Assembly (NCBI RefSeq): GCF_900566055.1
Contig: NZ_UPHQ01000216.1
Span: forward strand, 1-41,500
DNA length: 41,500 bases
Direction: 5' to 3'
Source: Mycobacterium innocens
GTDB lineage: Bacteria > Actinomycetota > Actinomycetes > Mycobacteriales > Mycobacteriaceae
The notes below the pieces were generated by a model. The model saw nothing but the letters and a program-made list of their open reading frames with translations, was not told where the DNA came from and did not search any database. The position numbers and the translations under genes are program-made. Positions 33,054-41,416 of this stretch are shown here, in pieces. How positions within the stretch are numbered: the stretch's first letter is position 1; each line of letters opens with the position of its first letter.

Positions 33054-33872
33054 CTAGGTGTCGCACAGGTAGACATCGATCAGCTCCAACAGGCCGTTAC
33101 CGGTATGAATGTCGTCGGTCAACGGGCCGGCGACGGCGGCGCGGGCCGCCTCCCGGGTGCTGAGCCCCTCGGCTATCAGCCGGCCCGCGGCAATGAGCAC
33201 CCTGGTCGACGCCACCTCACGCAATCCGCGGTTTTCCACCCGCCGGATCGCTTGGGCCAGCCGCACCAACTCGGCGGCCACGTCGGAGCCGACACCGGCC
33301 TCGTGAGCGACGATCTTTTCCTCGACATCGGCTGCGGGAAAGCCGAATTCGATGGCCACCAGGCGCTGCCGGGTGGAGTCCTTGAGATCCTTGAGGACGC
33401 TTTGGTACCCGGGGTTGTAGGACACCACCAGGCAAAAGCCGGGTGCGGCGTCCAGTGTCACGCCCAGGCGTTCGATCGGAAGCTGCCGTCGGTGATCGGC
33501 CAGTGGGTGCAGCACGACGGTGGTGTCCTGGCGCGCCTCGACGACTTCGTCGAGGTAGCAGATGGCGCCCTCGCGAACGGCGCGGGTGAGCGGGCCGTCG
33601 ACCCACTCCGTTTCCCCACCCCGCAGCAGGAACCGCCCGACCAGATCCGCGGTCGTGAGGTCGTCGTGGCAGGCCACCGTGACGAGCGGCCGCTGCAGAT
33701 CATGGGCCATGGCTTCCAGGAACCGCGTCTTGCCGCAGCCGGTGGGCCCCTTGAGTAACACCGAGAGGCCTTGACGGAACGCGGCCTTGAAGACCTGTTC
33801 CTCATTGCCCACCGAGACGTAGAAGGGGCGGGCCGCCGCGGGTGTCGTCCCGTCGTCGCCTGTGCCTGGCAT
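33054..33872 (-). CDS. AAA+ ATPase of the NorQ/CbbQ (MoxR) family
   Basis: 272 residues from ATG 33872, chosen because a -10 box lies 6 nt upstream; TTG 33908 overlapping the norD stop would add 12. Walker A is GPTGCGKT (42-49), Walker B CYLDE (105-109), with the CbbQ/NorQ signatures VACHDDLTTADLVGR and FCLVVSYNPGYQSVLKDLK, followed by STRQRLVAIEF. Members pair with a VWA protein and use ATP to insert metals into, or reactivate, an enzyme such as nitric oxide reductase or RuBisCO. Neither enzyme is encoded here, so the client is unknown, probably an oxidative enzyme of this cluster. Confidence 0.92.
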   Translation of the reverse strand: MPGTGDDGTTPAAARPFYVSVGNEEQVFKAAFRQGLSVLLKGPTGCGKTRFLEAMAHDLQRPLVTVACHDDLTTADLVGRFLLRGGETEWVDGPLTRAVREGAICYLDEVVEARQDTTVVLHPLADHRRQLPIERLGVTLDAAPGFCLVVSYNPGYQSVLKDLKDSTRQRLVAIEFGFPAADVEEKIVAHEAGVGSDVAAELVRLAQAIRRVENRGLREVASTRVLIAAGRLIAEGLSTREAARAAVAGPLTDDIHTGNGLLELIDVYLCDT

Positions 33873-33878
33873 GGCCGC

Positions 33879-33908
33879 AGCGTAACGCGGAACAGATATT
33901 TGGCTCAA
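33879..33908 (-). promoter_or_regulatory. Promoter and operator B of the NorQ-like gene
   Basis: Minus strand: TTGAGC (33908-33903), 18-bp spacer, TACGCT (33884-33879), 6 nt, ATG 33872. The spacer contains CCAAATATCTGTTCC (33903-33889), an exact inverted copy of operator A at 35612-35626. The promoter lies inside the 3' end of the norD-like gene. Confidence 0.65.
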
Positions 33909-35584
33909 CTCTCGGTGGGCCTGCGGACTTCGGCCGAGCGCAGGGCCGCTCGAAACACCGGCCCGGCCACCCGCCGCAGCTGCTCCGGCTCGGCGATGGC
34001 GGCCAGCGCGGCGCTGCCGAACACCCGCTGCAGTTCCTCGGGATCGGTGCTAGCCCCGACGGCCAGGCAGACACAGCCGGTGCCACGGCCGCGGGCTTCG
34101 GCCAGCGCACGACGGGAGTCCGCCGCCCCGTAGGCGCGTTCGTAGCCGTGGTCGTAGGCCAACCCGTCGGACACCACGACCAGTAGCCGCCGCGTCGTGC
34201 CGCCACCGGATTCCAGCACGGCCGCACCGTGCCGGATCGCGGCACCGAGCCTCGAATACGCGCCGGGCACCAAGCCGCCGAGCCTTCGCAGCGCGAGGGC
34301 ATCCAGCCGGTCGTCGAAACGCTTGATTGGCACCAGCTGTACGGCCGCCCGCCCCTGCGAGTGAAATGCGTAGAGCGCCAACCGATCTCCGAGATCACGA
34401 AAGACAACAGCGAGTGCTGCGGCGACGGCCCGCTGCTGTTCGTGCACCGTCTTTCCGGTCGCACCCGGCTCGGCGACCGAGCCGGAGATGTCCAGCAGCA
34501 GCAACACCGCAAGATCGCGTCGGCGGCGCAGCCGATCGAGGTAGATCGCGTCAGTGGGCAGCGAACCGGCCACCGCGTCGACGCGGGCCTCGACGGCCGC
34601 ATCGATATCGATGTCCTCGCCGTGCAGCTGCCGGCGAAACCAGTCCGGCCCCAGACCGAGGCGGGCCAGGGAGCGCCGCAATGCATAGCGGTTCAGGCCA
34701 TCCGGAAACGAGGTGTCGCCGACAACCGCCGGTATTTCGCGCACCATGCACCAGTTCGGCCGATAGCAGCGCCGGTGGACATCCCACTCGGGATAACTGA
34801 CCGACCCCGCTTTCCCGCTTGGTCCGGCGGCGCGTTCGTCGAACAATCCGGCCGGTGCCGTCGACAACACCCCTCGCGCGGCCCCGATCCCTGAGCGGGT
34901 GCGGTGGGCGGGGGCGTCGGCCCCCGGCTGACCGCTGTCCCCGAGCCGGCGCACCGGGCGCAGCATGCGGTGCAGCAACCGGCCGAGGGCTCCGGCGCCG
35001 CCGATCGGGCTGGGGAAGACGTCCTGCTGGTCGGCGGGATCGTCGTCGAGGTCGGCCAGTGCCCGGCCGGCTTGACGACCATGCTCACCGCCCGTCGGCG
35101 CATCTCTGTGCGTTGCCAACTGCGCCAACAGCTTCCGGGCGTGGATGGCGCCGAAGCTCGCCGGTGCGCCGGCGATGGGGTGCGGGCTTCGCGCGGCAGC
35201 CAAAGAGTCGGCCGGCGAAGCGGTGCGAGCGGCAATGTCGCGGTCGATCAACCCCCGTGTCGGCTCCGGCAACCAGTATTCGTTGGCCGCCAGCGCCCGG
35301 TGCCCTTCCACCGCGAGATATCGCCTGGCCACCGCCGGGCGCCGGATGAGCGCGCGGACCACATCCGGTTCGAGACTTCCCGCCGCCAGCAGCGACGCCT
35401 GCACGGCCAGCGACGCAAGCTGATCGCGTCCCGGCAGGCCGGCATCGACAAAGATCACCCGGCCATCCGTCCACGTCGACTCACCGGTGCCGGCCGGGGT
35501 AACCCGCACCGTACGGCCCGCGATGGCCGAGGCCACGATGCCCAGTCGCGGCAGCCGATCGGTGTTGTGCTGGTCGCCAGTCAA
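33905..35584 (-). CDS. NorD/CbbO-like VWA-domain protein
   Basis: 559 residues from TTG 35584 (AGGA 8 nt upstream). The N-terminal 260 residues are variable, with a glycosidase-like metal-independent look but no known motif. A segment SYPEWDVHRRCYRPNWCMVR (262-281) is typical of NorD proteins. The VWA domain begins near residue 355 and has the MIDAS motif DISGS at 365-369, then YSRLGAAIRHGAAVLE and LLVVVSDGLAYDHGYERAYG. NorD proteins bind the client enzyme and the NorQ ring. The stop overlaps the alternative TTG of norQ. The gene is divergent from the acyl-CoA dehydrogenases over operator A. Confidence 0.9.
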   Translation of the reverse strand: MTGDQHNTDRLPRLGIVASAIAGRTVRVTPAGTGESTWTDGRVIFVDAGLPGRDQLASLAVQASLLAAGSLEPDVVRALIRRPAVARRYLAVEGHRALAANEYWLPEPTRGLIDRDIAARTASPADSLAAARSPHPIAGAPASFGAIHARKLLAQLATHRDAPTGGEHGRQAGRALADLDDDPADQQDVFPSPIGGAGALGRLLHRMLRPVRRLGDSGQPGADAPAHRTRSGIGAARGVLSTAPAGLFDERAAGPSGKAGSVSYPEWDVHRRCYRPNWCMVREIPAVVGDTSFPDGLNRYALRRSLARLGLGPDWFRRQLHGEDIDIDAAVEARVDAVAGSLPTDAIYLDRLRRRRDLAVLLLLDISGSVAEPGATGKTVHEQQRAVAAALAVVFRDLGDRLALYAFHSQGRAAVQLVPIKRFDDRLDALALRRLGGLVPGAYSRLGAAIRHGAAVLESGGGTTRRLLVVVSDGLAYDHGYERAYGAADSRRALAEARGRGTGCVCLAVGASTDPEELQRVFGSAALAAIAEPEQLRRVAGPVFRAALRSAEVRRPTES

Positions 35585-35607
35585 GCGGTTCGTCCTGGTT
35601 CATCGTG

Positions 35608-35656
35608 TTGACCAAATATCTGTTCCAACGTAGAGTCCGGCTTGACAGGCAGTCAA
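35608..35656. promoter_or_regulatory. Divergent promoters around operator A (norD-like / acyl-CoA dehydrogenase)
   Basis: Plus strand: TTGACC (35608-35613), 17 bp, TAGAGT (35631-35636), leading to the dehydrogenases. Minus strand: TTGACT (35656-35651), 18 bp, TACGTT (35632-35627), leading to norD. Operator A, CCAAATATCTGTTCC (35612-35626), fills the plus-strand spacer and lies just past the minus-strand -10, so a bound protein would block both. Confidence 0.65.
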
Positions 35657-35679
35657 TTGCGCAAGGTCGACACACGCAC

Positions 35680-36825
35680 GTGGACTTCTCATACCCGGCG
35701 GACCTGGAACAGTTCCGCGATGAGCTGCGCAGCTGGCTCTCGGCGAATCTGACCGACGAATTGATCGCCGCCCGCCGATCCCCCGGCCGCAGCGACGCGA
35801 TATTCGACATGTTGCGCACCTGGAACGCCGCCTTGGCCGACGCCGGCTGGGCGGCCGTCTCCTGGCCCCGTGAGTACGGCGGCCGGGGCGCCACCGTGCT
35901 CGAGCAGCTGGTCTACACCGAGGAAACCACCCGCGCCCGAGCCCCCTTGCCGCTCAACGTCATCGGCATGAACAACATTGCTCCGGCGATCATGCAATAC
36001 GGCACCGAAGCCCAGAAGACGACACTGCTGCCCCGGATGTTGCGCGCGGACGATATCTGGTGCCAGGGCATGTCGGAGCCCGAGGCCGGATCCGACCTCG
36101 CCGCGCTACGTACCCGCGCGATACGCGACGGCGACACCTTCGTGGTCAACGGACAGAAAATCTGGACCTCGCTCGGGCACCGCGCCGACTGGTGCCAACT
36201 GTATGTCCGCACCGATCCCGAGGCGGCCAAACACCAGGGCATCTCCTGCCTGATCGTCGACATGCGGCTGCCGGGCATCGAGGCACGGCCGCTGGTCACG
36301 CTCAACGGCGACACCGACTTCGCCGAGGTGTTCTTCCACGATGTGGTGGTGCCGGCCGACGCGCTGCTGGGTCCGCTCAACGCGGGCTGGCAGGTCGCCA
36401 CCACCACGCTGAGCCACGAGCGGGCCGGGGCGGCGCGACTTTACACCGAACTGCAGGTGCGACTCGAGGAGCTGGCGGCGGACTTCGCCGCATTCGGGGT
36501 CGGCGAAGACCCGGTGACCTTGCGGCGCCTCGGAGAGATCGCGGTGCGCGTCAAGTATCTCGAAGTGCTCTGTCTGCGGTCGATTTCGGCGACCTTGCAC
36601 GGTGGCTCGGAAATCACCGCCTTCGGGTCGGCAAGCCTGGCCAAAACGGTATGGGGCGAGATCGGGCAAGATCTGGCCGCGCTGGCTTTCGACGTGCTGG
36701 GTCCGCAGGCAGGCCGGTGGGCCGACTACCGGCTGACGTCACGTTCGCTGACCATCGCCGGCGGCACCACGCAGATCAACACGAACATCACCGCGCAGCG
36801 GGTGCTGGGGTTGCCGCGCCGATGA
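35680..36825 (+). CDS. Acyl-CoA dehydrogenase (FadE family), first of pair
   Basis: 381 residues from GTG 35680 (protein VDFSYPADLEQFRDELRSWL). FAD- and substrate-binding segments: WCQGMSEPEAGSDLAALRTR (about residues 126-145), FVVNGQKIWTSLGHRADWCQ, and the C-terminal ITIAGGTTQINTNITAQRVL-type end (LTIAGGTTQIN). The length and C-terminus are those of mycobacterial FadE subunits that form alpha2beta2 enzymes with a neighbouring paralogue, as in the sterol side-chain FadE26-27 and FadE28-29 pairs. It is transcribed from the promoter over operator A and its TGA overlaps the ATG of the second subunit. Confidence 0.94.
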   Translation: MDFSYPADLEQFRDELRSWLSANLTDELIAARRSPGRSDAIFDMLRTWNAALADAGWAAVSWPREYGGRGATVLEQLVYTEETTRARAPLPLNVIGMNNIAPAIMQYGTEAQKTTLLPRMLRADDIWCQGMSEPEAGSDLAALRTRAIRDGDTFVVNGQKIWTSLGHRADWCQLYVRTDPEAAKHQGISCLIVDMRLPGIEARPLVTLNGDTDFAEVFFHDVVVPADALLGPLNAGWQVATTTLSHERAGAARLYTELQVRLEELAADFAAFGVGEDPVTLRRLGEIAVRVKYLEVLCLRSISATLHGGSEITAFGSASLAKTVWGEIGQDLAALAFDVLGPQAGRWADYRLTSRSLTIAGGTTQINTNITAQRVLGLPRR

Positions 36826-37928
36826 ACCTGGAACTGTCCGAGGAGCAGGTGGCGCTGCGCGACACCGTGCGGCGCTTTCTCGCCGAGAAGGCGCCGATTT
36901 CGGGACACGTGCGCGCGCTGCTCGACGATCCCACCGGCACCACCGAGGCGGTGTGGCGTGGCCTCGCCGAGCTGGGGACCACCGGGCTGTTGGTGCCACC
37001 GGAATACGGCGGTGCCGGCATGACGATGGTCGAGGCCGGCGTCGTCGCCGAGGAGCTCGGCGCCGCCCTGCACCCGGGACCCTGGTTGTCCACCGCGGTC
37101 GCGGCGACGCGGGCGCTGAGCCGGTGCGACGCCGGCCCAGCCGCGGCCCAGATCTTCACCGGGATAGCCGAGGGGACCACGATCGCCACCTTGGGCCCGT
37201 TGGACGTCGAGACCCTGCCGACAGCAGACGGCACGGCGCTCAACGGTGAGCTCGCCTCGGTTCCCGACGCCGCAGCCGCCCACGTGCTGTTGGTTTTCGC
37301 TCAAAACGGCGGCACTACCGCACTTTTCGCCGTCGACACCGCTTCCACCGGCGTTTCGGTGACGCCCGAGCGCGGTATCGACCAGGCCCGCAAGATGTTT
37401 CGGGTCGAGCTCGACGGTGTGACGGCACACCGGCTGGCCGCCCCGTCGCCGGCCGCCGTCGCGGCAGTCGTCGACGACGTGCTGATCGCCATGGCGGCCG
37501 ACGCGCTCGGTGCGGCCGGCGCCGTCATGGACCTGGCCATCGAATATGCGAAGGTGCGAAAGCAATTCGGCCAGGCTATCGGCTCGTTCCAGGCGATCCA
37601 GCAGCTGTGCGTCGGCATGTACGAGACGGTCGAGCTGGCCCGCAGCGGGGTGATCCACGCGTTGTGGGCCTCGGATGCCTTGCCCGACGACGCCGCCGAC
37701 GAGCGACACTTGTGCGCGCTGCGGGCCAAGGCATTCGCAGGGCGGCTGGCCACCGTCGCCGACACGGCGATCCAGATTTTCGGCGGCGTCGGCTACACCT
37801 GGGAGCACGACGCTCACCTGTACCTCAAACGCCTGCTGAGCTGGAGCGCATTTCTGGGTGGACCCGACCGCTATCTCACTGAAGTCGGTGCGCGCCTTGC
37901 GCATCCAAGAACGGAGGGCTGCCGATGA
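36822..37928 (+). CDS. Acyl-CoA dehydrogenase (FadE family), second of pair
   Basis: 368 residues, ATG overlapping the previous stop (ATGA). N-terminal MNLELSEEQVALRDTVRRFL and GLLVPPEYGGAGMTMVEAGV are standard; the C-terminal half has YAKVRKQFGQAIGSFQAIQQ and the signature FGGVGYTWEHDAHLYLKRL. The middle beta domain is poorly conserved (ASTGVSVTPERG), as is usual for the degenerate partner subunit in heterotetrameric FadE enzymes. The pair would introduce a 2,3 double bond into an acyl-CoA, perhaps the acid formed by the P450/aldehyde dehydrogenase genes of the neighbouring operon. An SDR pseudogene follows immediately. Confidence 0.93.
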   Translation: MNLELSEEQVALRDTVRRFLAEKAPISGHVRALLDDPTGTTEAVWRGLAELGTTGLLVPPEYGGAGMTMVEAGVVAEELGAALHPGPWLSTAVAATRALSRCDAGPAAAQIFTGIAEGTTIATLGPLDVETLPTADGTALNGELASVPDAAAAHVLLVFAQNGGTTALFAVDTASTGVSVTPERGIDQARKMFRVELDGVTAHRLAAPSPAAVAAVVDDVLIAMAADALGAAGAVMDLAIEYAKVRKQFGQAIGSFQAIQQLCVGMYETVELARSGVIHALWASDALPDDAADERHLCALRAKAFAGRLATVADTAIQIFGGVGYTWEHDAHLYLKRLLSWSAFLGGPDRYLTEVGARLAHPRTEGCR

Positions 37929-38389
37929 TCGATTCACCGACCAGATCGCGATCGTCACGGGTGCCGGCCGGGGGCTCGGCCGGTTGTACGCGCTGGAGTT
38001 GGCCCGCCGCGGTGCCGCGGTGGTGGTCAACGATGTCGGCGCGACCATGCATGGCGAGGGCTCCGACTCAGCGTCGCCGACGAGGTCGGCGCCGAGATCG
38101 CGGCTTTTGCAGGTGATCAGGCCCGAGCTGGTGGTATCGATCGTGGTGTTTTTGGCCAGCCGGGCCTGCAAGGTCACCCATCACGACTACTCGGCCTGCG
38201 CCGGGCGCTTTGCGCGGGTATTCGTCGGCCTGGGTCAGGGATGGTCAGCCGGCGCTGACTGCGAACCGACCGCCGAGGACATCGCGGCGCACTGGTCGGA
38301 AGTGTCTGCCACCGAGCCGTTCACCCGTGCCCGCCTCGATTTTCGAAGAGGTTTTCAGCGTCTGCGCGCGGTTTGGCGTGACTACCTAA
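37925..38389 (+). pseudogene. Degenerate MFE-2-like SDR (3-hydroxyacyl-CoA dehydrogenase)
   Basis: The ATG at 37925 overlaps the FadE stop and follows GGAGGG, but the SDR sequence (FTDQIAIVTGAGRGLGRLYA, ELARRGAAVVVNDVGA) is in the frame one base earlier, so a base was lost after the start, most simply from a GATTTC. A second shift follows MHGEGSDS (next part SVADEVGAEIAAFAGDQ is in another frame). The sequence then jumps at about 38115 to the family's C-terminal end (PELVVSIVVFLASRACKVTH), losing the catalytic YxxxK region. A last shift precedes FEEVFSVCARFGVTT and TAA 38387. The gene is dead; its function was the next beta-oxidation step. Confidence 0.8.
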
Positions 38390-38639
38390 GCTAAGACGTG
38401 CTGATCCAATCACCGCGCTCGTCGGCTTCCTGGGCCCGGCAATCGCATCTTTCACGTTGGTATCTGGCCGAACCGGTACACAATTCGCCCACCTTTGAGC
38501 GACACGCCGAGGTGCGCAACGAATTTGTCGCTGACAAGGCGGAGCACAACGCGCACCCCAAACCCGTAGAGACTGATGTGGCAGAGGAGTCGCAGTCGCG
38601 TCCTACAACTCGGGCACTGGGGCAGCGCCGTCCCAGTCG

Positions 38640-39794
38640 CTATCCGATCCCGGTTACCGGTATCACGCCGGACCGGGACTGCGGTGCATTAGGGCTGGCC
38701 CCGCCGCGACCTATCATCCCGCCGGGCATCCCGGCACCACCGGTACCGCTCGGCATCGGCATCATCGGCATACCTGGCGAACTTGGCTCCCCGGTCAGCG
38801 CCGCCGGGGTGGGGATACCGGCTGCACCCAAGCCCGACATCGCCGAACTGCCCATCGGAGCCGGCACAGACCCCTGCCAAGTCGGCGGAACCGACATGCC
38901 TCCAACCATCCGAGCGTTACCCAAGTCCGCCGCCATCGCCGAACCCAGCCCTCCGCCACCCAATGACGTGATTTCAGCATGAGGAAGCGTCACCAACTTC
39001 GGCACGTCCGCGGGCAACCCACTGGCAACCGCACCGGCCATTCCGCCCGTTGGCGTGCGCGCCGCATTGCTCATCAAACTCATGATCGGCGACATCGCCA
39101 TGCTCAGCGGATACATCAACACCGGCACACCCGACAACAGCAATGAACCCAGCCCCGACCCGGCGTTTGAACCGATCGCCGCGATGTCCTGCGCCGGCGC
39201 AGCCGCCGACGAAAGCATCGCCGGCACACCCGAGGCAGCTTGCGACGCCAACCCGGCCAACCCAGGATTGGACGGCGGCGGACTAAACGGCGTCATTGTC
39301 GACGCCACCGATGCCGCGCCCGCGTGATACCCCGCCATCGCGGCTACATCCTGTGCCCACATCTCCTGGTAGTCGAACTCCGTAGCTGCAATCGCCGGGG
39401 TGTTCTGAGCCAAGAAGTTCGTCGCCACCAATGACAGCAATCTCACCCGATTGGCCGTCACCGCCGCCGGATGCACCGTCGCCGACACAGCCGCCTCAAA
39501 CGCTGTCGCCGCAACCCGAGCCTGAGCAGCGGTCAACTCCACCTCCCCGGCCGCCCCACTCAGCCAGCCCACAAATGGTGCCGCCGCAGCCACCATCGAC
39601 ATCGATGCCGGACCCGACCACTGCCCGGTCGCCAATCGGGTCACCACCGAATCAAACGACGTTGCCGATGCCCGCAAATCCACTGCCAGGCTCAGCCAGG
39701 CCGACGCCGCTCTCAACAGCGGGCCCGACCCGCAGCCGGCAAAGATTCGCGCCGAATTGACTTCCGGCGGCAACCAAGCAAAGTCCAAAATCAT
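38640..39794 (-). CDS. PPE family protein, SVP subgroup
   Basis: 384 residues. The N-terminus [20 protein letters not shown] carries the Pro-Pro-Glu motif, the usual WXG-like turn appears as [10 protein letters not shown], and the PPE-SVP motif GGMSVPPTW lies at about residue 315. The last part is Gly-, Pro- and Met-rich ([20 protein letters not shown]). PPE proteins are exported through ESX-5-type systems as heterodimers with a PE protein; no intact PE gene is adjacent, though a disrupted one lies 1 kb away on the other strand. A TTGAG/GGGG ribosome region precedes the ATG. Confidence 0.93.
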   Translation of the reverse strand: MILDFAWLPPEVNSARIFAGCGSGPLLRAASAWLSLAVDLRASATSFDSVVTRLATGQWSGPASMSMVAAAAPFVGWLSGAAGEVELTAAQARVAATAFEAAVSATVHPAAVTANRVRLLSLVATNFLAQNTPAIAATEFDYQEMWAQDVAAMAGYHAGAASVASTMTPFSPPPSNPGLAGLASQAASGVPAMLSSAAAPAQDIAAIGSNAGSGLGSLLLSGVPVLMYPLSMAMSPIMSLMSNAARTPTGGMAGAVASGLPADVPKLVTLPHAEITSLGGGGLGSAMAADLGNARMVGGMSVPPTWQGSVPAPMGSSAMSGLGAAGIPTPAALTGEPSSPGMPMMPMPSGTGGAGMPGGMIGRGGASPNAPQSRSGVIPVTGIG

Positions 39795-40765
39795 CTCAAC
39801 CCCAAACCTTCCGCCGTATCACGGCTCGGACGCACTGCTAGAAACCTCCGGGAATTCTCCTGTCAGCCTTCAGATGTCACCTCTGCCCTCTCCGCGGCAA
39901 TGGCCTCGACCAGGATGCCGTGACCGAACTGGCACGACCTGACTGGCAGTGGCGGTCTTCGTGGACGAGCCGGCAGGACCGTTCGCTGAAATGTAGACGC
40001 ACTGATATTCGTTGTACTCCAGGACAACTCGAACTAGTTGGTGACGAGGGCCGTCCGCACGATGTTCGCTGATCCCAAGGGCTACCGCACGACCAAGCCA
40101 AACGGTGCCGAACCGCGCTGACTAGAACGACATTCCAACTGGGCGGTGGCCGAACTAGTTTGCGCGCAATACTAAGCAGTTAGAATCCGTGAACAAGTAT
40201 CCGAGTCATCCAGTGAATCCAGCCTTTTCAATGCGGACGGTTATCTGCTGTCGCGTCGCGGTCGTCGGGAACCGCAGCCGAACCGGGATCTTCAGCCGGA
40301 CAAAAGCTCCCACAAACTATACGCTTTGTCAACTGTTTGCTATGACTACGCTTACGTAGCCGGAGGTTACGAATTCGTGGTCTATTAGCACTATTTCGCA
40401 TATGCGGAGTATCCCGCACGGCACCCCGCTATCCCCGGCCTGCCCTGCGGAGCGGAGCGCCGGCCATTGCCGGCGCTCAGGCGGCGGCAATGGCCGCCGA
40501 AAGGTCCGATAGCCCACCCCGCAATCACCTGAAATACCTGGTGGGAACTCGTTCACGACGAGCCGGCCGCTCGATCAAGGCCGGCGCCTGACCGAAATGT
40601 AGCTTACGCCAGGGACTCTGAATGACGACCGTCGAAAGACATGCTGCAACCGAGCGACTGCAGTGCTACTCTGCTGAGACCCAATTGCACGGAGGGGAAT
40701 GGGCGCGTGCAGTCCGGGAGCATGTGGTTACCCGACAAGCGCTCAGTGCGATTAGGAGATCTCCA
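39795..40765. other. Gene-poor stretch between PPE and PE remnant
   Basis: About 970 bp with lower GC and no reading frame that looks like a protein on either strand. It contains a strong hairpin at 40455-40478 followed by a second one at about 40482-40500 (ggcggc and gccgcc arms). The PE ribosome site AGGAG is at 40754-40758. No terminator or repeat beyond these was recognised. Confidence 0.5.
40455..40478. repeat. Perfect 10-bp stem hairpin
   Basis: GAGCGCCGGC and GCCGGCGCTC flank the loop CATT. A second GC-rich hairpin follows within a few bases. No T tract, so a terminator role is unproven. Confidence 0.6.
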
Positions 40766-40883
40766 ATGTCATTTGTGTCCGTGGTGCCCGAGGCGTTGCA
40801 GACCGCCGCAACCGACTTGGCGACTATCAGATCCTCGCTCGGCGAGGCCAATGCCGCTGCCGCCACAGCTACGACGGAAATAC
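40766..40883 (+). pseudogene. PE family gene, 5' fragment cut by an insertion sequence
   Basis: AGGAG is followed by ATG at 40766 and the protein starts MSFVSVVPEALQTAATDLAT, the canonical PE domain opening with its Pro-Glu at residues 8-9, then SSLGEANAAAATATTEI. The match stops after about 39 of the roughly 95 residues of a PE domain, exactly where the inverted-repeat end TGAACCATCCCGGG of an IS3-family element begins (40884). The missing part is not in the window. The fragment cannot make a working PE partner. Confidence 0.85.
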
Positions 40884-41249
40884 TGAACCATCCCGGGTTT
40901 CATGCACACCTCGTTACGTGTGACCGGTGTGCTGCCCGATCTGTTGTTGAGCGTAGTACTCGGCCTCGACTTCGGCTGGTGGGCGTCGTTCGAGGCGGTG
41001 CATCAGCCTGGCCGTGTTGTACCAATGCACCCACGCAGAGGTGATGCTCTCGACGTCGGCGAGGTTGGCCAGCGGTCCGTTGCGGAACGGGGATCCCTCG
41101 CGCACGCACTCGGTCTTGTACAGCCCGATCGTCGTTTCGCAGAGCGCGTTGTCGAGGGCGTCGCCGACCGTTCCGATCGACGGTACGAGCCCTTCAAGCA
41201 TCAATGTCTCTCCGAAATGTATTGCGGTGTACTGGCTTCCGGCGTCAGA
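40884..41249 (-). mobile_element. IS3-family insertion sequence, truncated remnant
   Basis: Left boundary is a TGAACC end (TGAACCATCCCGGGTTTCAT) resembling the IR of IS6110 and other IS3-family elements. Inside is the 3' part of the transposase gene on the minus strand. The element is cut at about 41245-41249, where palindromic sequence of another element starts, so orfA, most of orfB and the other end are missing from this window. Confidence 0.8.
40914..41249 (-). pseudogene. IS3-family transposase OrfB, C-terminal fragment
   Basis: The frame reads SDAGSQYTAIHFGETLMLEG, then PSIGTVGDALDNALCETTIG and VHWYNTARLMHRLERRPPAE and stops at 40914. This is the rve integrase core end: the second Asp of the DDE triad (SDAG) and the final Glu region (DNALCE...YKTE) are present, but the first Asp and the N-terminal half are lost. 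The open frame could start at ATG 41204 or 41201 but would be inactive. Confidence 0.88.
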
Positions 41250-41276
41250 ATTAAGCCGGATTCGGCTTAATTCTGA
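41245..41276. repeat. Perfect 14-bp-arm palindrome at the second element's end
   Basis: TCAGAATTAAGCCG and CGGCTTAATTCTGA flank GATT. The inner TTAAGCCG unit recurs nearby (41294, and inverted at 41351). It lies at the junction with the IS3 remnant and is likely the terminal recombinase-binding site of the incoming element. Confidence 0.75.
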
Positions 41277-41360
41277 TTATGCCGAGGTTTGTGTTAAGCC
41301 GAGGATCTGCATCAATGGCCTGCGCTCGCGGGGGAGTGCTGGTGAATTTCTCGGCTTAAC
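41277..41360. repeat. Further TTAAGCCGAGG-type recombinase-site repeats
   Basis: TTATGCCGAGG (41277-41287) and TTAAGCCGAGG (41294-41304) are direct copies 17 bp apart; TCTCGGCTTAA (41350-41360) is an inverted copy. Together with the palindrome they form an array typical of sites bound by tyrosine recombinases. Confidence 0.65.
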
Positions 41361-41416
41361 GTTTCGGGTGGTGGTTAGCGTCCGTCGTATCTGTACGTCT
41401 GTGGAAGGAGACGGTG

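Noticed and set aside
36060..37928. A 622-codon frame reading through the end of the first FadE gene into the second
   Set aside because: The first 250 codons are an out-of-frame reading of the first FadE gene; the true second gene starts at 36822.
39877..40419. Small open frames in the PPE-PE gap
   Set aside because: Arg/Ser-rich random-looking translations on both strands with no start signals.
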